A DNA stretch of 64,000 nucleotides from Pseudomonas brenneri (GTDB lineage: Bacteria; Pseudomonadota; Gammaproteobacteria; Pseudomonadales; Pseudomonadaceae), in assembly GCF_007858285.1 (NCBI RefSeq), contig NZ_VFIL01000001.1:434001-498000 (forward strand). Reading direction: 5' to 3'. Under the pieces are notes generated by a model. The model was not told the DNA's origin and searched no databases. It was given only the letters and a program-made list of their open reading frames with translations. Below, one piece after another: positions 1 through 7,214 of this stretch. The translations under genes and the position numbers were made by a program. How positions within the stretch are numbered: position 1 is the first letter of the stretch; the number at the start of each line of letters is the position of its first letter.

Positions 1-932
1 TGCCCCAGGGCCCCAGTACGTGCCACGTAGCGGCGGATCCCGGCAACTGCCAGCGCGCCTGATGGCTCGGTGATGGAACGGGTATCGTCGTAGATCAGCT
101 TGATCGCACTGCACAGTTCATCGTTGCTGACGGTGATGACTTCATCAACATAGTGGCGGCAGATTTCAAAACCGTAGGCGCCGATCTGTGCGACAGCGGT
201 GCCATCGGCGAAGCTGTCCACGCTGGGCAATACCACCCGCTCGCCCGCGCGCAGGGCTGCCAGCAGGCAACTGGAGCCTTCAGGCTCCACGCCAATGATG
301 CGCACCTCTGGGCGCAAATACTTGATGTAGGCAGCGATCCCGGCGATCAACCCGCCACCCCCCACTGGCACAAAGATCACGTCCAGCGCACCTTGTTGCT
401 GGCGCAGGATTTCCATCGCGACCGTGCCTTGGCCGGCGATCACATCCGGATCGTCGAACGGCGAAACAAAGGTAGCGCCCGACTGTTCGGCCAACTGCAA
501 CGCATGGGCCAAGGCAAACGGGAAACTGGCCCCATGCAGCACCGCGTCGGCGCCTCGCGAGCGCACGCCCAGCACTTTCAATTCGGGCGTGGTGCAAGGC
601 ATCACGATGGTCGCCTTGATCCCCAGTTCACGCGCCGCCAGTGCCACACCCTGGGCATGGTTGCCCGCCGACGCCGTGATCACCCCGCAGGCTTTTTGCG
701 CGTCGGTGAGTTGCACCAGCTTGTTGTAGGCGCCGCGGATCTTGAAGGAAAACGTCGGCTGCAAGTCTTCGCGCTTAAGCAGGATCTGATTGCCGAGCAA
801 CGCCGATAGCGCAGGCGCGGGCTGCAAGGGAGTGCGCACGGCCAGGTCGTAGACCGGTGCGGCGAGGATTTTCTTTACGTAATGCTCAAGCAATCCATCG
901 TCGGCGTTGGACTGCGGCAGTGGGCTACTCAT
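1..932 (-). CDS. ilvA: Threonine dehydratase (threonine ammonia-lyase), 3' part cut by window edge
   Basis: PLP enzyme converting threonine to 2-oxobutyrate, the committed step of isoleucine synthesis. The ATG at 930-932 is preceded on the minus strand by AGGAGACCCCC. The visible 310 codons include an early LKREDLQPTFSFKIRGAYNK stretch with the PLP lysine, TASAGNHAQGVA (substrate/phosphate region) and the glycine-rich VPVGGGGLIAGIA that holds PLP phosphate. The C-terminal regulatory ACT-like part lies outside the window, so allosteric control cannot be judged. It is transcribed through an attenuator with a small Ile/Thr leader ORF. Family assignment is firm; biosynthetic type is inferred from the attenuator and sequence. 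Confidence 0.93.
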   Translation of the reverse strand, partial: MSSPLPQSNADDGLLEHYVKKILAAPVYDLAVRTPLQPAPALSALLGNQILLKREDLQPTFSFKIRGAYNKLVQLTDAQKACGVITASAGNHAQGVALAARELGIKATIVMPCTTPELKVLGVRSRGADAVLHGASFPFALAHALQLAEQSGATFVSPFDDPDVIAGQGTVAMEILRQQQGALDVIFVPVGGGGLIAGIAAYIKYLRPEVRIIGVEPEGSSCLLAALRAGERVVLPSVDSFADGTAVAQIGAYGFEICRHYVDEVITVSNDELCSAIKLIYDDTRSITEPSGALAVAGIRRYVARTGALG

Positions 933-976
933 GGGGGTCTCCTGACGTTTAGCAGAGCCCAGGAGACGGAAAAACA

Positions 977-999
977 AAACCCGCCTCTAAGGCGGGTTT
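977..999 (-). terminator. Intrinsic terminator of the ilvA attenuator
   Basis: On the minus strand AAACCCGCC, loop TTAGA, GGCGGGTTT forms a 9-bp stem, followed at once by TTGTTTTT. It sits between the leader ORF and ilvA, so it can only act as a conditional (attenuating) terminator for ilvA. Confidence 0.88.
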
Positions 1000-1014
1000 G
1001 GGTACAGCCGAGCG

Positions 1015-1080
1015 CTATCCCGCCAAATGAGGAATGGCGGTAATAATGCTTGGCTGGGAACGATAGGTTTGAAAGGTCAT
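1015..1080 (-). CDS. ilvA leader peptide, 21 aa, Ile/Thr rich
   Basis: ATG at 1078-1080, TAG at 1015-1017. The peptide begins MTFQTYRS and contains ...SIITAIPHL..., with codons ATT ATT ACC GCC ATT. Three Ile codons and one Thr codon within five positions, just upstream of a terminator and ilvA, is the layout of a translation-coupled attenuator that senses charged tRNA-Ile and tRNA-Thr. The stop lies 16 nt before the terminator stem. The peptide has no other expected function. No strong Shine-Dalgarno is evident (TTTTGCTTC precedes the ATG). Confidence 0.8.
   Translation of the reverse strand: MTFQTYRSQPSIITAIPHLAG
1019..1040 (-). promoter_or_regulatory. Pause / antiterminator segments of the ilvA attenuator
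   Basis: On the minus strand CCGCCA (1035-1040) can pair with TGGCGGG (1019-1025). The latter can instead pair with CCCGCC (991-996), the 5' arm of the terminator. The Ile codons overlap the first segment, so a ribosome stalled there would free segment 2 to pair with segment 3 and prevent termination. Structure is by inspection, not folding. Confidence 0.75.
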
Positions 1081-1135
1081 GAAGCAAAACTAACTGGCGG
1101 CCTGTGGCAAGTCAACTGCCGGGGTTTACGAGCGA

Positions 1136-1152
1136 TATACGAAACGTATACG
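1136..1152. promoter_or_regulatory. Inverted repeat before the parD-like/map pair, possible operator
   Basis: TATACG-AAA-CGTATA is a perfect 6-bp-arm inverted repeat (1136-1150), overlapped by the palindrome CGTATACG (1145-1152). It lies 33-48 bp upstream of the ParD-like start, the usual place for an autoregulatory antitoxin operator. Binding is inferred. Confidence 0.5.
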
Positions 1153-1183
1153 CTTTGTACATCAATCCCGCACAGTGAAGCTC

Positions 1184-1384
1184 ATGGGCATCGTCAAGAT
1201 TACCGACCAACTGCATGAACAAATCCGTCTCGCCAGCGCCGCCATGGACCGTTCCATCAACGCCCAGGCCGAGTTCTGGATCAAGATCGGCCTGCTGGCC
1301 GAGCTAAATCCGCACCTGGCCTACAACGATCTGATCAACAAACTATTGCTCGACAAGCCCGATCTGATCCGGGGGCGCACCTGA
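1184..1384 (+). CDS. ParD-like antitoxin-family protein, 66 aa
   Basis: Small protein beginning MGIVKITDQLHEQIRLASAA and containing SINAQAEFWIKIGLLAELNPHLAYNDLI, matching my memory of the ParD_like family (ribbon-helix-helix type N-terminus). In the family this fold dimerises, binds its operator and neutralises a ParE toxin. No ParE gene is present: the next gene is methionine aminopeptidase, whose ATG overlaps this stop (TGATG at 1382-1386), so the two are translationally coupled. I chose ATG 1184 rather than the in-frame GTG at 1175, because GTGAAG upstream of 1184 gives at least a weak Shine-Dalgarno and family members start MGIVKI. Role is uncertain. Confidence 0.75.
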   Translation: MGIVKITDQLHEQIRLASAAMDRSINAQAEFWIKIGLLAELNPHLAYNDLINKLLLDKPDLIRGRT

Positions 1385-2139
1385 TGATCAAGACTGCCCC
1401 ACAGCTCGCCGTGATGCGCGAAGCGGGCCGCCTGCTGGGCCAAGTATTCAGCATGCTCGACAGCCGGGTCTGCGCCGGCCAGTCAACCCTGGAACTGGAC
1501 GCCGCCGTCGAAGCGTTTATCCGCCACGACCTGCAGGCGCGCCCCGCCAGCCTTGGGCAATATGACTACCCCTTCTGCATCAACACGTCCATCAACGAAG
1601 TGGTGTGCCACGGCATGCCGGATGCCAAGGCCGTGTTGAAGGACGGCGATATCGTCAATATCGACATCACCCTGGAGAAAGGCGGGTTTATCGCCGACTC
1701 CAGCAAGATGTACATGATCGGCGCGGTCGCCCCCAAGGCCCGGCGCCTGGTCGAGATGACGTTCGAGGCCATGTGGGCCGGTATCCGCCAGGTCAAGCCC
1801 GGCGCACGGTTGGGCGATATTGGCCATGCAATCCAGAGCCACGCGCAAGCCAACGGCTACAGCGTAGTACGCGAGTACTGCGGCCACGGAATTGGCCGCG
1901 AAATGCACGAAGAACCGCAGATCCTCCACTTCGGCCGGCCGGGTACCGGCTTGACCCTGCGCGAAGGCATGGTGTTCACCATCGAGCCGATGCTGAACCA
2001 GGGCAGCGCCAAGGTACGCAGCCTCAAGGATGGCTGGACCGTGGTCACCCGCGATAACAGCCTGTCGGCGCAATGGGAGCACACGGTGGCTGTCACCGCT
2101 GATGGCTTTGAAGTGCTGACACTGCAGGAGGGTGCCTAG
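1384..2139 (+). CDS. map: Methionine aminopeptidase, type I
   Basis: Cytosolic metallopeptidase that removes the initiator Met when the second residue is small. 251 aa, compared with 264 in E. coli MetAP. All five metal ligands are visible: D94 (VNIDIT), D105 (FIADSSK), H168 (CGHGIGREMHEEP), E201 (FTIEPM) and E232 (QWEHTV), plus the substrate-contact His in VVCHGMP. It is coupled to the ParD-like gene by a TGATG overlap. It has no N-terminal SH3-type extension. Pseudomonads usually carry another map gene near rpsB, so this is probably an accessory paralogue; that copy is not in the window. Confidence 0.93.
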   Translation: MIKTAPQLAVMREAGRLLGQVFSMLDSRVCAGQSTLELDAAVEAFIRHDLQARPASLGQYDYPFCINTSINEVVCHGMPDAKAVLKDGDIVNIDITLEKGGFIADSSKMYMIGAVAPKARRLVEMTFEAMWAGIRQVKPGARLGDIGHAIQSHAQANGYSVVREYCGHGIGREMHEEPQILHFGRPGTGLTLREGMVFTIEPMLNQGSAKVRSLKDGWTVVTRDNSLSAQWEHTVAVTADGFEVLTLQEGA

Positions 2140-2147
2140 GCACCCAA

Positions 2148-2182
2148 GTGGGAAGCGGGCTTCAATCACCCCGCTTTCCCAC
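2148..2182. terminator. Hairpin between convergent map and corA-like genes
   Basis: GTGGGAAGCGGG (2148-2159) pairs with CCCGCTTTCCCAC (2170-2182), with one bulge and a loop of about 10 nt. The right arm covers the last codons of the corA-like gene. There is no clear U-tract on either side, so it is a weak or bidirectional terminator candidate. Confidence 0.4.
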
Positions 2183-3104
2183 CGCCCCTGGCAATCCGCC
2201 TGAGCCCCAGCACCATCCCCACTGCACCCAGCGCCATCGCCAGCAGAAACAATGGATACGCCACCCACCACGGCGTCCCTGCCGTCATCATGCTGAACTC
2301 GGACATCCCTCCAATACTGGCGATCAGGTTCAACGGCAGGAACACTACGTTGATCAGCGTCAGCTTGCGCAGCAGGTTATTCATGCTGTTGTTCATCAGG
2401 TTGCCCCGGGCATCGATCAGCCCGGAGAACACATTGGAGTAGATCTCCGCCTGCTTGTAGCACTGGTTATTCTCGATGATCAGGTCGTCGATCAAACCCA
2501 GAGTCTGCGAACTGAAATGTTCCTTCTCGCCGTGGTTGCGCAAGCGCGTCAAGACGGCGCCGTTGCTGTGCAGCGCATTGATGTAATAGATCAGGCTCTC
2601 GCTGAGGCTGAACATCTGCATCAGGTGGCGATTACTCATCGAGGCGTTGAACTGCTGCTGCAATTCCCGGGCGACTAGCTTGATCACCTTGAGATGGCCC
2701 AGATAGTGATGGATGTTGTTGAGCAGCAGATCCAGCAGCACATCCAGCGGTGTATGCAGTGGCCGGCGCGCACCCAGGCCGGATAGTTGGCTGTCATCGG
2801 TGGCAATCACCAGCAGGCGGTCCGGTGAAAACAGCAAGCCACAGGATGACACTTCAAACACTAGGTTACTGCCCCCGGAATAGTTTTGCGGGCGCTTCCA
2901 GATCAGGAACAGGTTGTCGGGATGGAATTCAATACGCGACACCTCGTCCGGGTCCAGCGCCGACGCCAGCGCGTGCTCATCGACTTTATAGCGCTCGCGC
3001 AGCAATTCACGTTCATCGCTATCGGGGTTGCTGAACAGCAGGATCTCGGCACTTTCGCGCTCGGTGCGGCGCAATGCGCCCTCGCTGAGTTCAAGGCAGA
3101 TCAC
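2166..3104 (-). CDS. CorA-family (ZntB-like) divalent cation transporter
   Basis: 312-aa inner-membrane protein with a long cytoplasmic alpha/beta N-terminal domain and coiled helices (residues 1-240), then two C-terminal membrane segments (about 240-262 LTLINVVFLPLNLIASIGG and 276-300). CorA proteins form pentameric Mg2+/Co2+/Ni2+ or Zn2+ channels whose signature after TM1 is GMN. Here the matching site is IGGMSEF (G266-M267-S268), so Asn is replaced by Ser. The start overlaps the stop of the upstream ATP-grasp gene by 4 nt, implying co-translation. Transported ion unknown. Confidence 0.82.
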   Translation of the reverse strand: MICLELSEGALRRTERESAEILLFSNPDSDERELLRERYKVDEHALASALDPDEVSRIEFHPDNLFLIWKRPQNYSGGSNLVFEVSSCGLLFSPDRLLVIATDDSQLSGLGARRPLHTPLDVLLDLLLNNIHHYLGHLKVIKLVARELQQQFNASMSNRHLMQMFSLSESLIYYINALHSNGAVLTRLRNHGEKEHFSSQTLGLIDDLIIENNQCYKQAEIYSNVFSGLIDARGNLMNNSMNNLLRKLTLINVVFLPLNLIASIGGMSEFSMMTAGTPWWVAYPLFLLAMALGAVGMVLGLRRIARGGGKAG

Positions 3105-4687
3105 CAGACCTGACCCTGGCGTTTGAGCTCCAGGCGTCGCACGAACTCCTCCAGCACCAGGGAATACAGGTCGTCCTGCAAATAGGCGTCTTCGATCCCC
3201 GCGTCCATATTCGGGTTGTCGTTGACCTCAATCACCACCACCTTGTCACCAGACTGCTTTAAATCCACGCCGTACAACCCGTCGCCGATCAGGTTTGCGG
3301 TCTTGACCGCCAGTTCCACCACCGCCTTCGGTGCCTCGTGAACCGCCAGGGTGCGACACTCACCGTTGATATCCTGGCCGATGGCCTTGTGGTTGTAGAT
3401 CTGCCAATGGCCCTTGGACATGAAGTATTGACAGGCAAAGATCGGCTTGCGGTTGAGCACACCAATGCGCCAGTCGTACTCGGTATAGAAAAACTCCTGG
3501 GCCAGCAGCAACACCGAATGTTCGAACAGCTCCGCCGTGGCGGCCAGCAGCGCCTCCTGGCTTTCGACCTTGATCACCCCACGGGAAAAACAACCGTCGG
3601 GGATTTTCAGCACCAGGGGAAAGCCCAGGCGCTCGCCAACCCGCTCGAAATCTTCCGGTCGTTCCTTGTAGAGGATTTCGGTGGCGGGCATGCCCAATTG
3701 ATGGCTCTTGAGCAGGTCCGTGAGGTAGACCTTATTCGTACAGCGCAGGATCGAAGCAGGATCATCCATCACCACCAACCCTTCACTCTCGGCTTTCTTG
3801 GCGAAACGATAAGTGTGGTTATCGACGCTGGTGGTTTCGCGGATCAACAAGGCGTCGTACTCGGCCAGCCGTGCGTAGTCCTTGCGTTCGATCAACTCGA
3901 CATCGATCCCCAGCCCCTTGCCCACCCGTACGAAATTATCCAGGGCCTTGGCATTGGACGGTGGCAACTGTTCCTGGGGATCATGCAGGATCGCCAGGTC
4001 ATAACGGGCCAGACGCCGCGAACGCGGCTGGCGCCAGATCCTGCGGCTGAAGTTGTCTAGCGCGTGGGCAAATTGGTCTTCTTGATCATCACGCAACTTA
4101 TGTAATGCCCCGAATTTAATGCCTTCGATATGCCAGCCATTACTCTTGCGAAACTCAACTAACAGGATCGGACTTGGAAAGACTTCAAACAACTGACGGG
4201 CCAAATCCTGCAAAGGCTCAATATTGGTTCGGCCAAAATAAAGAGTCAGGGTAAAACCTTCAGTATTGCTGTAGAGGTGATGACTCAATGCTTTGTCGAG
4301 GGTTTTATCCAGGTCATCCAGGGCCAGGCCATACAGGGATTTCTTCGTCAGCTCGCTGATGGTACGCACTGACGGAATTACCTTGTGCCCCCGCGCCTCC
4401 GCAAGCAGCGAGCAGTAGTAGCCATGGCCCAGGTACTTGTAGCTGCGGCACAGGTTGATCACCTGCACCCGCTTGCCAGCCTCGTTTTCCCTGGGGTGTT
4501 CGAGGTATTCCTGGGCGGTGACAATATCTTCGCTGGGAAAATAGGAAGCCCAGTCTTCCCTGCGTTCAACAATAATCACGACCTGACTTGTACTCTTGGG
4601 CGGTGTAGAAAAATATCCGCTGGAAGTTATTGTAGTCGCGACAGTTTGCTCGGATACTTCTCGCCAATGACTTTGTACCGCTGACAT
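3101..4687 (-). CDS. RimK-family ATP-grasp ligase with RLAN N-terminal domain
   Basis: 528 aa. The N-terminal part (about 35-230: VVIIVERREDW..., VQVINLCRSYKYLGHGYYCSLLA) matches the RimK-like ATP-grasp N-terminal (RLAN) domain. The C-terminal part (about 330-515) is an ATP-grasp fold with KVYLTDLLKSH, FPLVLKIPDGCFSRGV (nucleotide-binding lysine loop), LLLAQEFFYTEYDWRIGV and the metal-binding IEVNDNPNMDAG. ATP-grasp ligases of this type join an amino acid to a carboxylate, often on a peptide or protein; the substrate here is unknown. Start is ATG 4685-4687; the frame stays open further upstream but without family sequence. It is divergent from a GNAT-C39 gene 92 bp away and coupled to the CorA-like gene. 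Confidence 0.88.
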   Translation of the reverse strand: MSAVQSHWREVSEQTVATTITSSGYFSTPPKSTSQVVIIVERREDWASYFPSEDIVTAQEYLEHPRENEAGKRVQVINLCRSYKYLGHGYYCSLLAEARGHKVIPSVRTISELTKKSLYGLALDDLDKTLDKALSHHLYSNTEGFTLTLYFGRTNIEPLQDLARQLFEVFPSPILLVEFRKSNGWHIEGIKFGALHKLRDDQEDQFAHALDNFSRRIWRQPRSRRLARYDLAILHDPQEQLPPSNAKALDNFVRVGKGLGIDVELIERKDYARLAEYDALLIRETTSVDNHTYRFAKKAESEGLVVMDDPASILRCTNKVYLTDLLKSHQLGMPATEILYKERPEDFERVGERLGFPLVLKIPDGCFSRGVIKVESQEALLAATAELFEHSVLLLAQEFFYTEYDWRIGVLNRKPIFACQYFMSKGHWQIYNHKAIGQDINGECRTLAVHEAPKAVVELAVKTANLIGDGLYGVDLKQSGDKVVVIEVNDNPNMDAGIEDAYLQDDLYSLVLEEFVRRLELKRQGQVW

Positions 4688-4779
4688 ATTGATTGATCCG
4701 CTAGAGAACTTGACCTTTTCTATTAAGCACGATCTTTCAGAGAAGTCTCGTTTAGTTACGCAACTTTTACGGCGGTTAC

Positions 4780-5871
4780 ATGACTCTTTCCTTTCGCGTT
4801 GCAACGCTCGATGATTTGCCAGAATTGGTGGCATTGGAACAGCACTGCTTCACCACAGATCGACTGTCCCCTCGCAGTTTCCAGTGGATGATCAGCCGTG
4901 CTCACGCACAACTGCTGGTGGCCGAGAAAAGCGGGCATTTGCTCGGTTATGCCCTGGTGCTGTTCCATCGCGGCACCTCGTTGGCGCGCCTGTATTCCCT
5001 GGCCATCGCTACGCCTGCCCGGGGCCTGGGCTTGGGCAAGCAACTGCTGGCACGCATCGAAGCCTGCGCCGTGGCGCACGACTGTGCTTACCTACGCCTT
5101 GAGGTGCGCACCGATAACCCTGGCGCCATCGCCCTGTATGAGCGCAGTGGGTACCGGCGCTTTGCCCTGATCAACGACTATTACGCCGACCATACCGACG
5201 CCCTGCGCCTGGAAAAACGTATCCTCCAGCATACTGACGGCCGGGCCTTGAGTGTCCCCTATTACCAGCAGACCACCGACTTCACCTGCGGCGCTGCCTG
5301 CCTGCTGATGGCCATGGGTGCCCTGACGCCAGGGCGTGAGGCCCAGCGCCGTGAAGAGCTGCAGATCTGGCGCGAGGCGACCACCGTCTTCATGACTGCC
5401 GGCCACGGTGGTTGCAGCCCACAGGGCCTGGCCCTGGCCGCCTGGCGCCGAGGGTTTCGCGTGCGCATGCAGGTCAACGTGTATGGGCCGCTGTTTCTCG
5501 ACGGGGTGCGTGACCCGCATAAAAAGGAGGTCATACGCCTGGTGCATGAGGGATTCGAGGAAGAATTGGCGGGCAGTGATGTGCAGCAAATACACGGCGG
5601 TGCATTGGACCTGACACAGGTCTTGGACGACGGCGGCCAGCCGCTGGTGCTGATCAGCAGCTACCGACTGACACGTTCCAAGTCACCGCACTGGGTGATT
5701 GTGACTGACTGTGATCAGGAGTTTGTCTACCTGCATGATCCTGACGTGGACCATAGCCAGCACCGCCAGCCCATGGACTGCCAGCATTTGCCGGTCAGCC
5801 ACGGGGAATTCGAACGGATGTGCCGCTTTGGCAACAACCAGCTACGCGCGGCGGTGGTGCTATACCGGTAA
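4780..5871 (+). CDS. GNAT acetyltransferase fused to C39-like cysteine peptidase
   Basis: 363 aa. Residues 1-145 are a RimI-like GNAT domain with the acetyl-CoA loop ATPARGLGLGKQLL and LRLEVRTDNPGAIALYERSGYRR. Residues 155-363 resemble a C39/papain-like peptidase: VPYYQQTTDFTCGAACLLMAMG (nucleophile Cys, oxyanion Gln), SPHWVIVTD (His) and LHDPD (Asp). No signal peptide, so a cytoplasmic enzyme is expected. It is divergent from the RLAN ATP-grasp gene, an association noted in comparative-genomic work on amidoligases, which suggests the ligase builds and the peptidase/acetyltransferase trims or caps the same peptide-like product. The last 12 bp overlap the convergent sfnG. Confidence 0.85.
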   Translation: MTLSFRVATLDDLPELVALEQHCFTTDRLSPRSFQWMISRAHAQLLVAEKSGHLLGYALVLFHRGTSLARLYSLAIATPARGLGLGKQLLARIEACAVAHDCAYLRLEVRTDNPGAIALYERSGYRRFALINDYYADHTDALRLEKRILQHTDGRALSVPYYQQTTDFTCGAACLLMAMGALTPGREAQRREELQIWREATTVFMTAGHGGCSPQGLALAAWRRGFRVRMQVNVYGPLFLDGVRDPHKKEVIRLVHEGFEEELAGSDVQQIHGGALDLTQVLDDGGQPLVLISSYRLTRSKSPHWVIVTDCDQEFVYLHDPDVDHSQHRQPMDCQHLPVSHGEFERMCRFGNNQLRAAVVLYR

Positions 5872-6972
5872 CGCGACCGCCCTGGCGCTGCCGGTCGCAG
5901 CGGCCTTGGCTTCCAGTTCGCGCACCAGGGGCAACACGCGCTGACCAAAATATTCCACCTCCTCCTGGAAATGCAGGAAGCCCGCCAGTACCAGGTCCAC
6001 CCCCACCGCCTTGAGCGCGACGATGCGCTCGGCGATCTGCCGGGGCGTGCCGATCAGGTTAGTCTTGAAACCGTCGTTGTACTGCACCAGGTCGGCAAAG
6101 CTGGACTTGGCCCAATTGCCCTCTCCTTCCGGCGAAGCCCTGCCCGCCTGCTTGGCCGCATCACCAAAGGCATTCACCGCTTGCGGGTCGGCCTTGTCGA
6201 TGATCTCGGCCAGTACCGCCTGGGCCTCTTCCTCGGTGTCGCGGGCGATCACGAAGGCGTTGACCCCGACTTTTACCGAATGATTATTGGCGGTGGCCTT
6301 GGCACGGATGTCATCCACCTGAGCCTTGATACCTTCTGGCGTATTACCGTTAGTGAAATACCAATCCGACACCCGCGCCGCCATATCCCGCGCCGCACGG
6401 GAGCTGCCGCCCTGGAAAATCTCCGGGTGCGGCTGTCCCAGGGGCTTGGGCTTGAGGCTGTAATTGTTGAAACGATAGAAATCGCCCTTGAAGGTGAACT
6501 CGTCCTGGGTCCAGATACCTTTCAACGCGCGGATGAATTCTTCGGAGCGCCGATAACGCTCGTCATGCTCCAGCCAGTGCTCGCCAATGGCCTGGAACTC
6601 GCCCTTGAACCAGCCGCTGACGATATTCACCGCCACCCGGCCATTGGTCAGTTGATCAATGGTCGCCAGTTGCTTGGCCGCCAGCGCCGGCTGCCAGGGA
6701 CCTGGCAGGATCGCCGCGATCACCTTGAGCTTGGTGGTAGCCGCCAGTAACGCGTGGCTGAAGGCCACGGATTCATGCTGGTACTCGGCGCCGTAACCAG
6801 CGGTGAAGCGGATTTGCGTCAAGGCGTATTCAAACCCCGCCGCCTCGGCCAACTGGGCCAGCTTGCGGTTGTAGTCGATGCCCCAGTCGGTGCGTTGTTC
6901 GACCTTGCTGACCACCAGGCCACCACTGACATTGGGCACCCAATAGGCAAATTTCACGGCTTGCTGAGTCAT
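5860..6972 (-). CDS. sfnG: FMNH2-dependent dimethylsulfone monooxygenase
   Basis: 370-aa luciferase-like flavin monooxygenase. SfnG oxidises dimethylsulfone to methanesulfinate and formaldehyde, part of organosulfur scavenging under sulfate limitation. Visible family features: KFAYWVPNVSGGLVVSKVEQRTDW at the start, LLAATTKLKVIAAILPGPWQPALAAKQLATIDQLTNGRVAVNIVSGWFKGEF and EIFQGGSSRAARDMAARVSDWYF. A separate flavin reductase is needed and is not in the window. Shine-Dalgarno GAGG lies 10 nt upstream. A sigma-54 promoter and an upstream palindrome precede it, fitting SfnR-type control. Its 3' end overlaps the GNAT-C39 gene by 12 bp. Confidence 0.93.
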   Translation of the reverse strand: MTQQAVKFAYWVPNVSGGLVVSKVEQRTDWGIDYNRKLAQLAEAAGFEYALTQIRFTAGYGAEYQHESVAFSHALLAATTKLKVIAAILPGPWQPALAAKQLATIDQLTNGRVAVNIVSGWFKGEFQAIGEHWLEHDERYRRSEEFIRALKGIWTQDEFTFKGDFYRFNNYSLKPKPLGQPHPEIFQGGSSRAARDMAARVSDWYFTNGNTPEGIKAQVDDIRAKATANNHSVKVGVNAFVIARDTEEEAQAVLAEIIDKADPQAVNAFGDAAKQAGRASPEGEGNWAKSSFADLVQYNDGFKTNLIGTPRQIAERIVALKAVGVDLVLAGFLHFQEEVEYFGQRVLPLVRELEAKAAATGSARAVALPV

Positions 6973-7011
6973 TGTTCGGTACCTCGCACACAGGGGATGT
7001 GCAGGTTGTGG

Positions 7012-7028
7012 AGCAGCAAGCGTGCCAG
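7012..7028 (-). promoter_or_regulatory. Sigma-54 promoter of sfnG
   Basis: On the minus strand CTGGCACGCTTGCTGCT matches YTGGCACG-N4-TTGCW, with both invariant doublets (GG at -24, GC at -12) at the correct 10-nt spacing and one mismatch (CTGC for TTGC). A start near 7000 leaves about 28 nt of leader before the ATG. Confidence 0.75.
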
Positions 7029-7113
7029 TGTGCGCAAAGCCCCATGCTAGGGGCGCTCGGCTGTTGCGGACCTGGGCAGGGCAATGTTGCCCAGGTGGGT
7101 GAATTGTTGAATC

Positions 7114-7133
7114 ACTGTTGCTGCTGCAACAGT
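7114..7133. promoter_or_regulatory. Palindromic upstream activator site, probable SfnR-type enhancer
   Basis: ACTGTTGC-TGCT-GCAACAGT, perfect 8-bp arms, lies about 90 bp upstream of the sfnG sigma-54 promoter. That is the usual distance for an enhancer-binding protein. It is also about 80 bp upstream of the divergent tauE-like gene. The identity of the activator is inferred from what is known of sfnG. Confidence 0.6.
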
Positions 7134-7214
7134 CGCCGTAACAATCGGTTATAGGTAAGCTATCGGACTTTCGCGCAGCCCCGTTCTGCGCCTCGCCGAA
7201 AATAAGTCGCCTCC

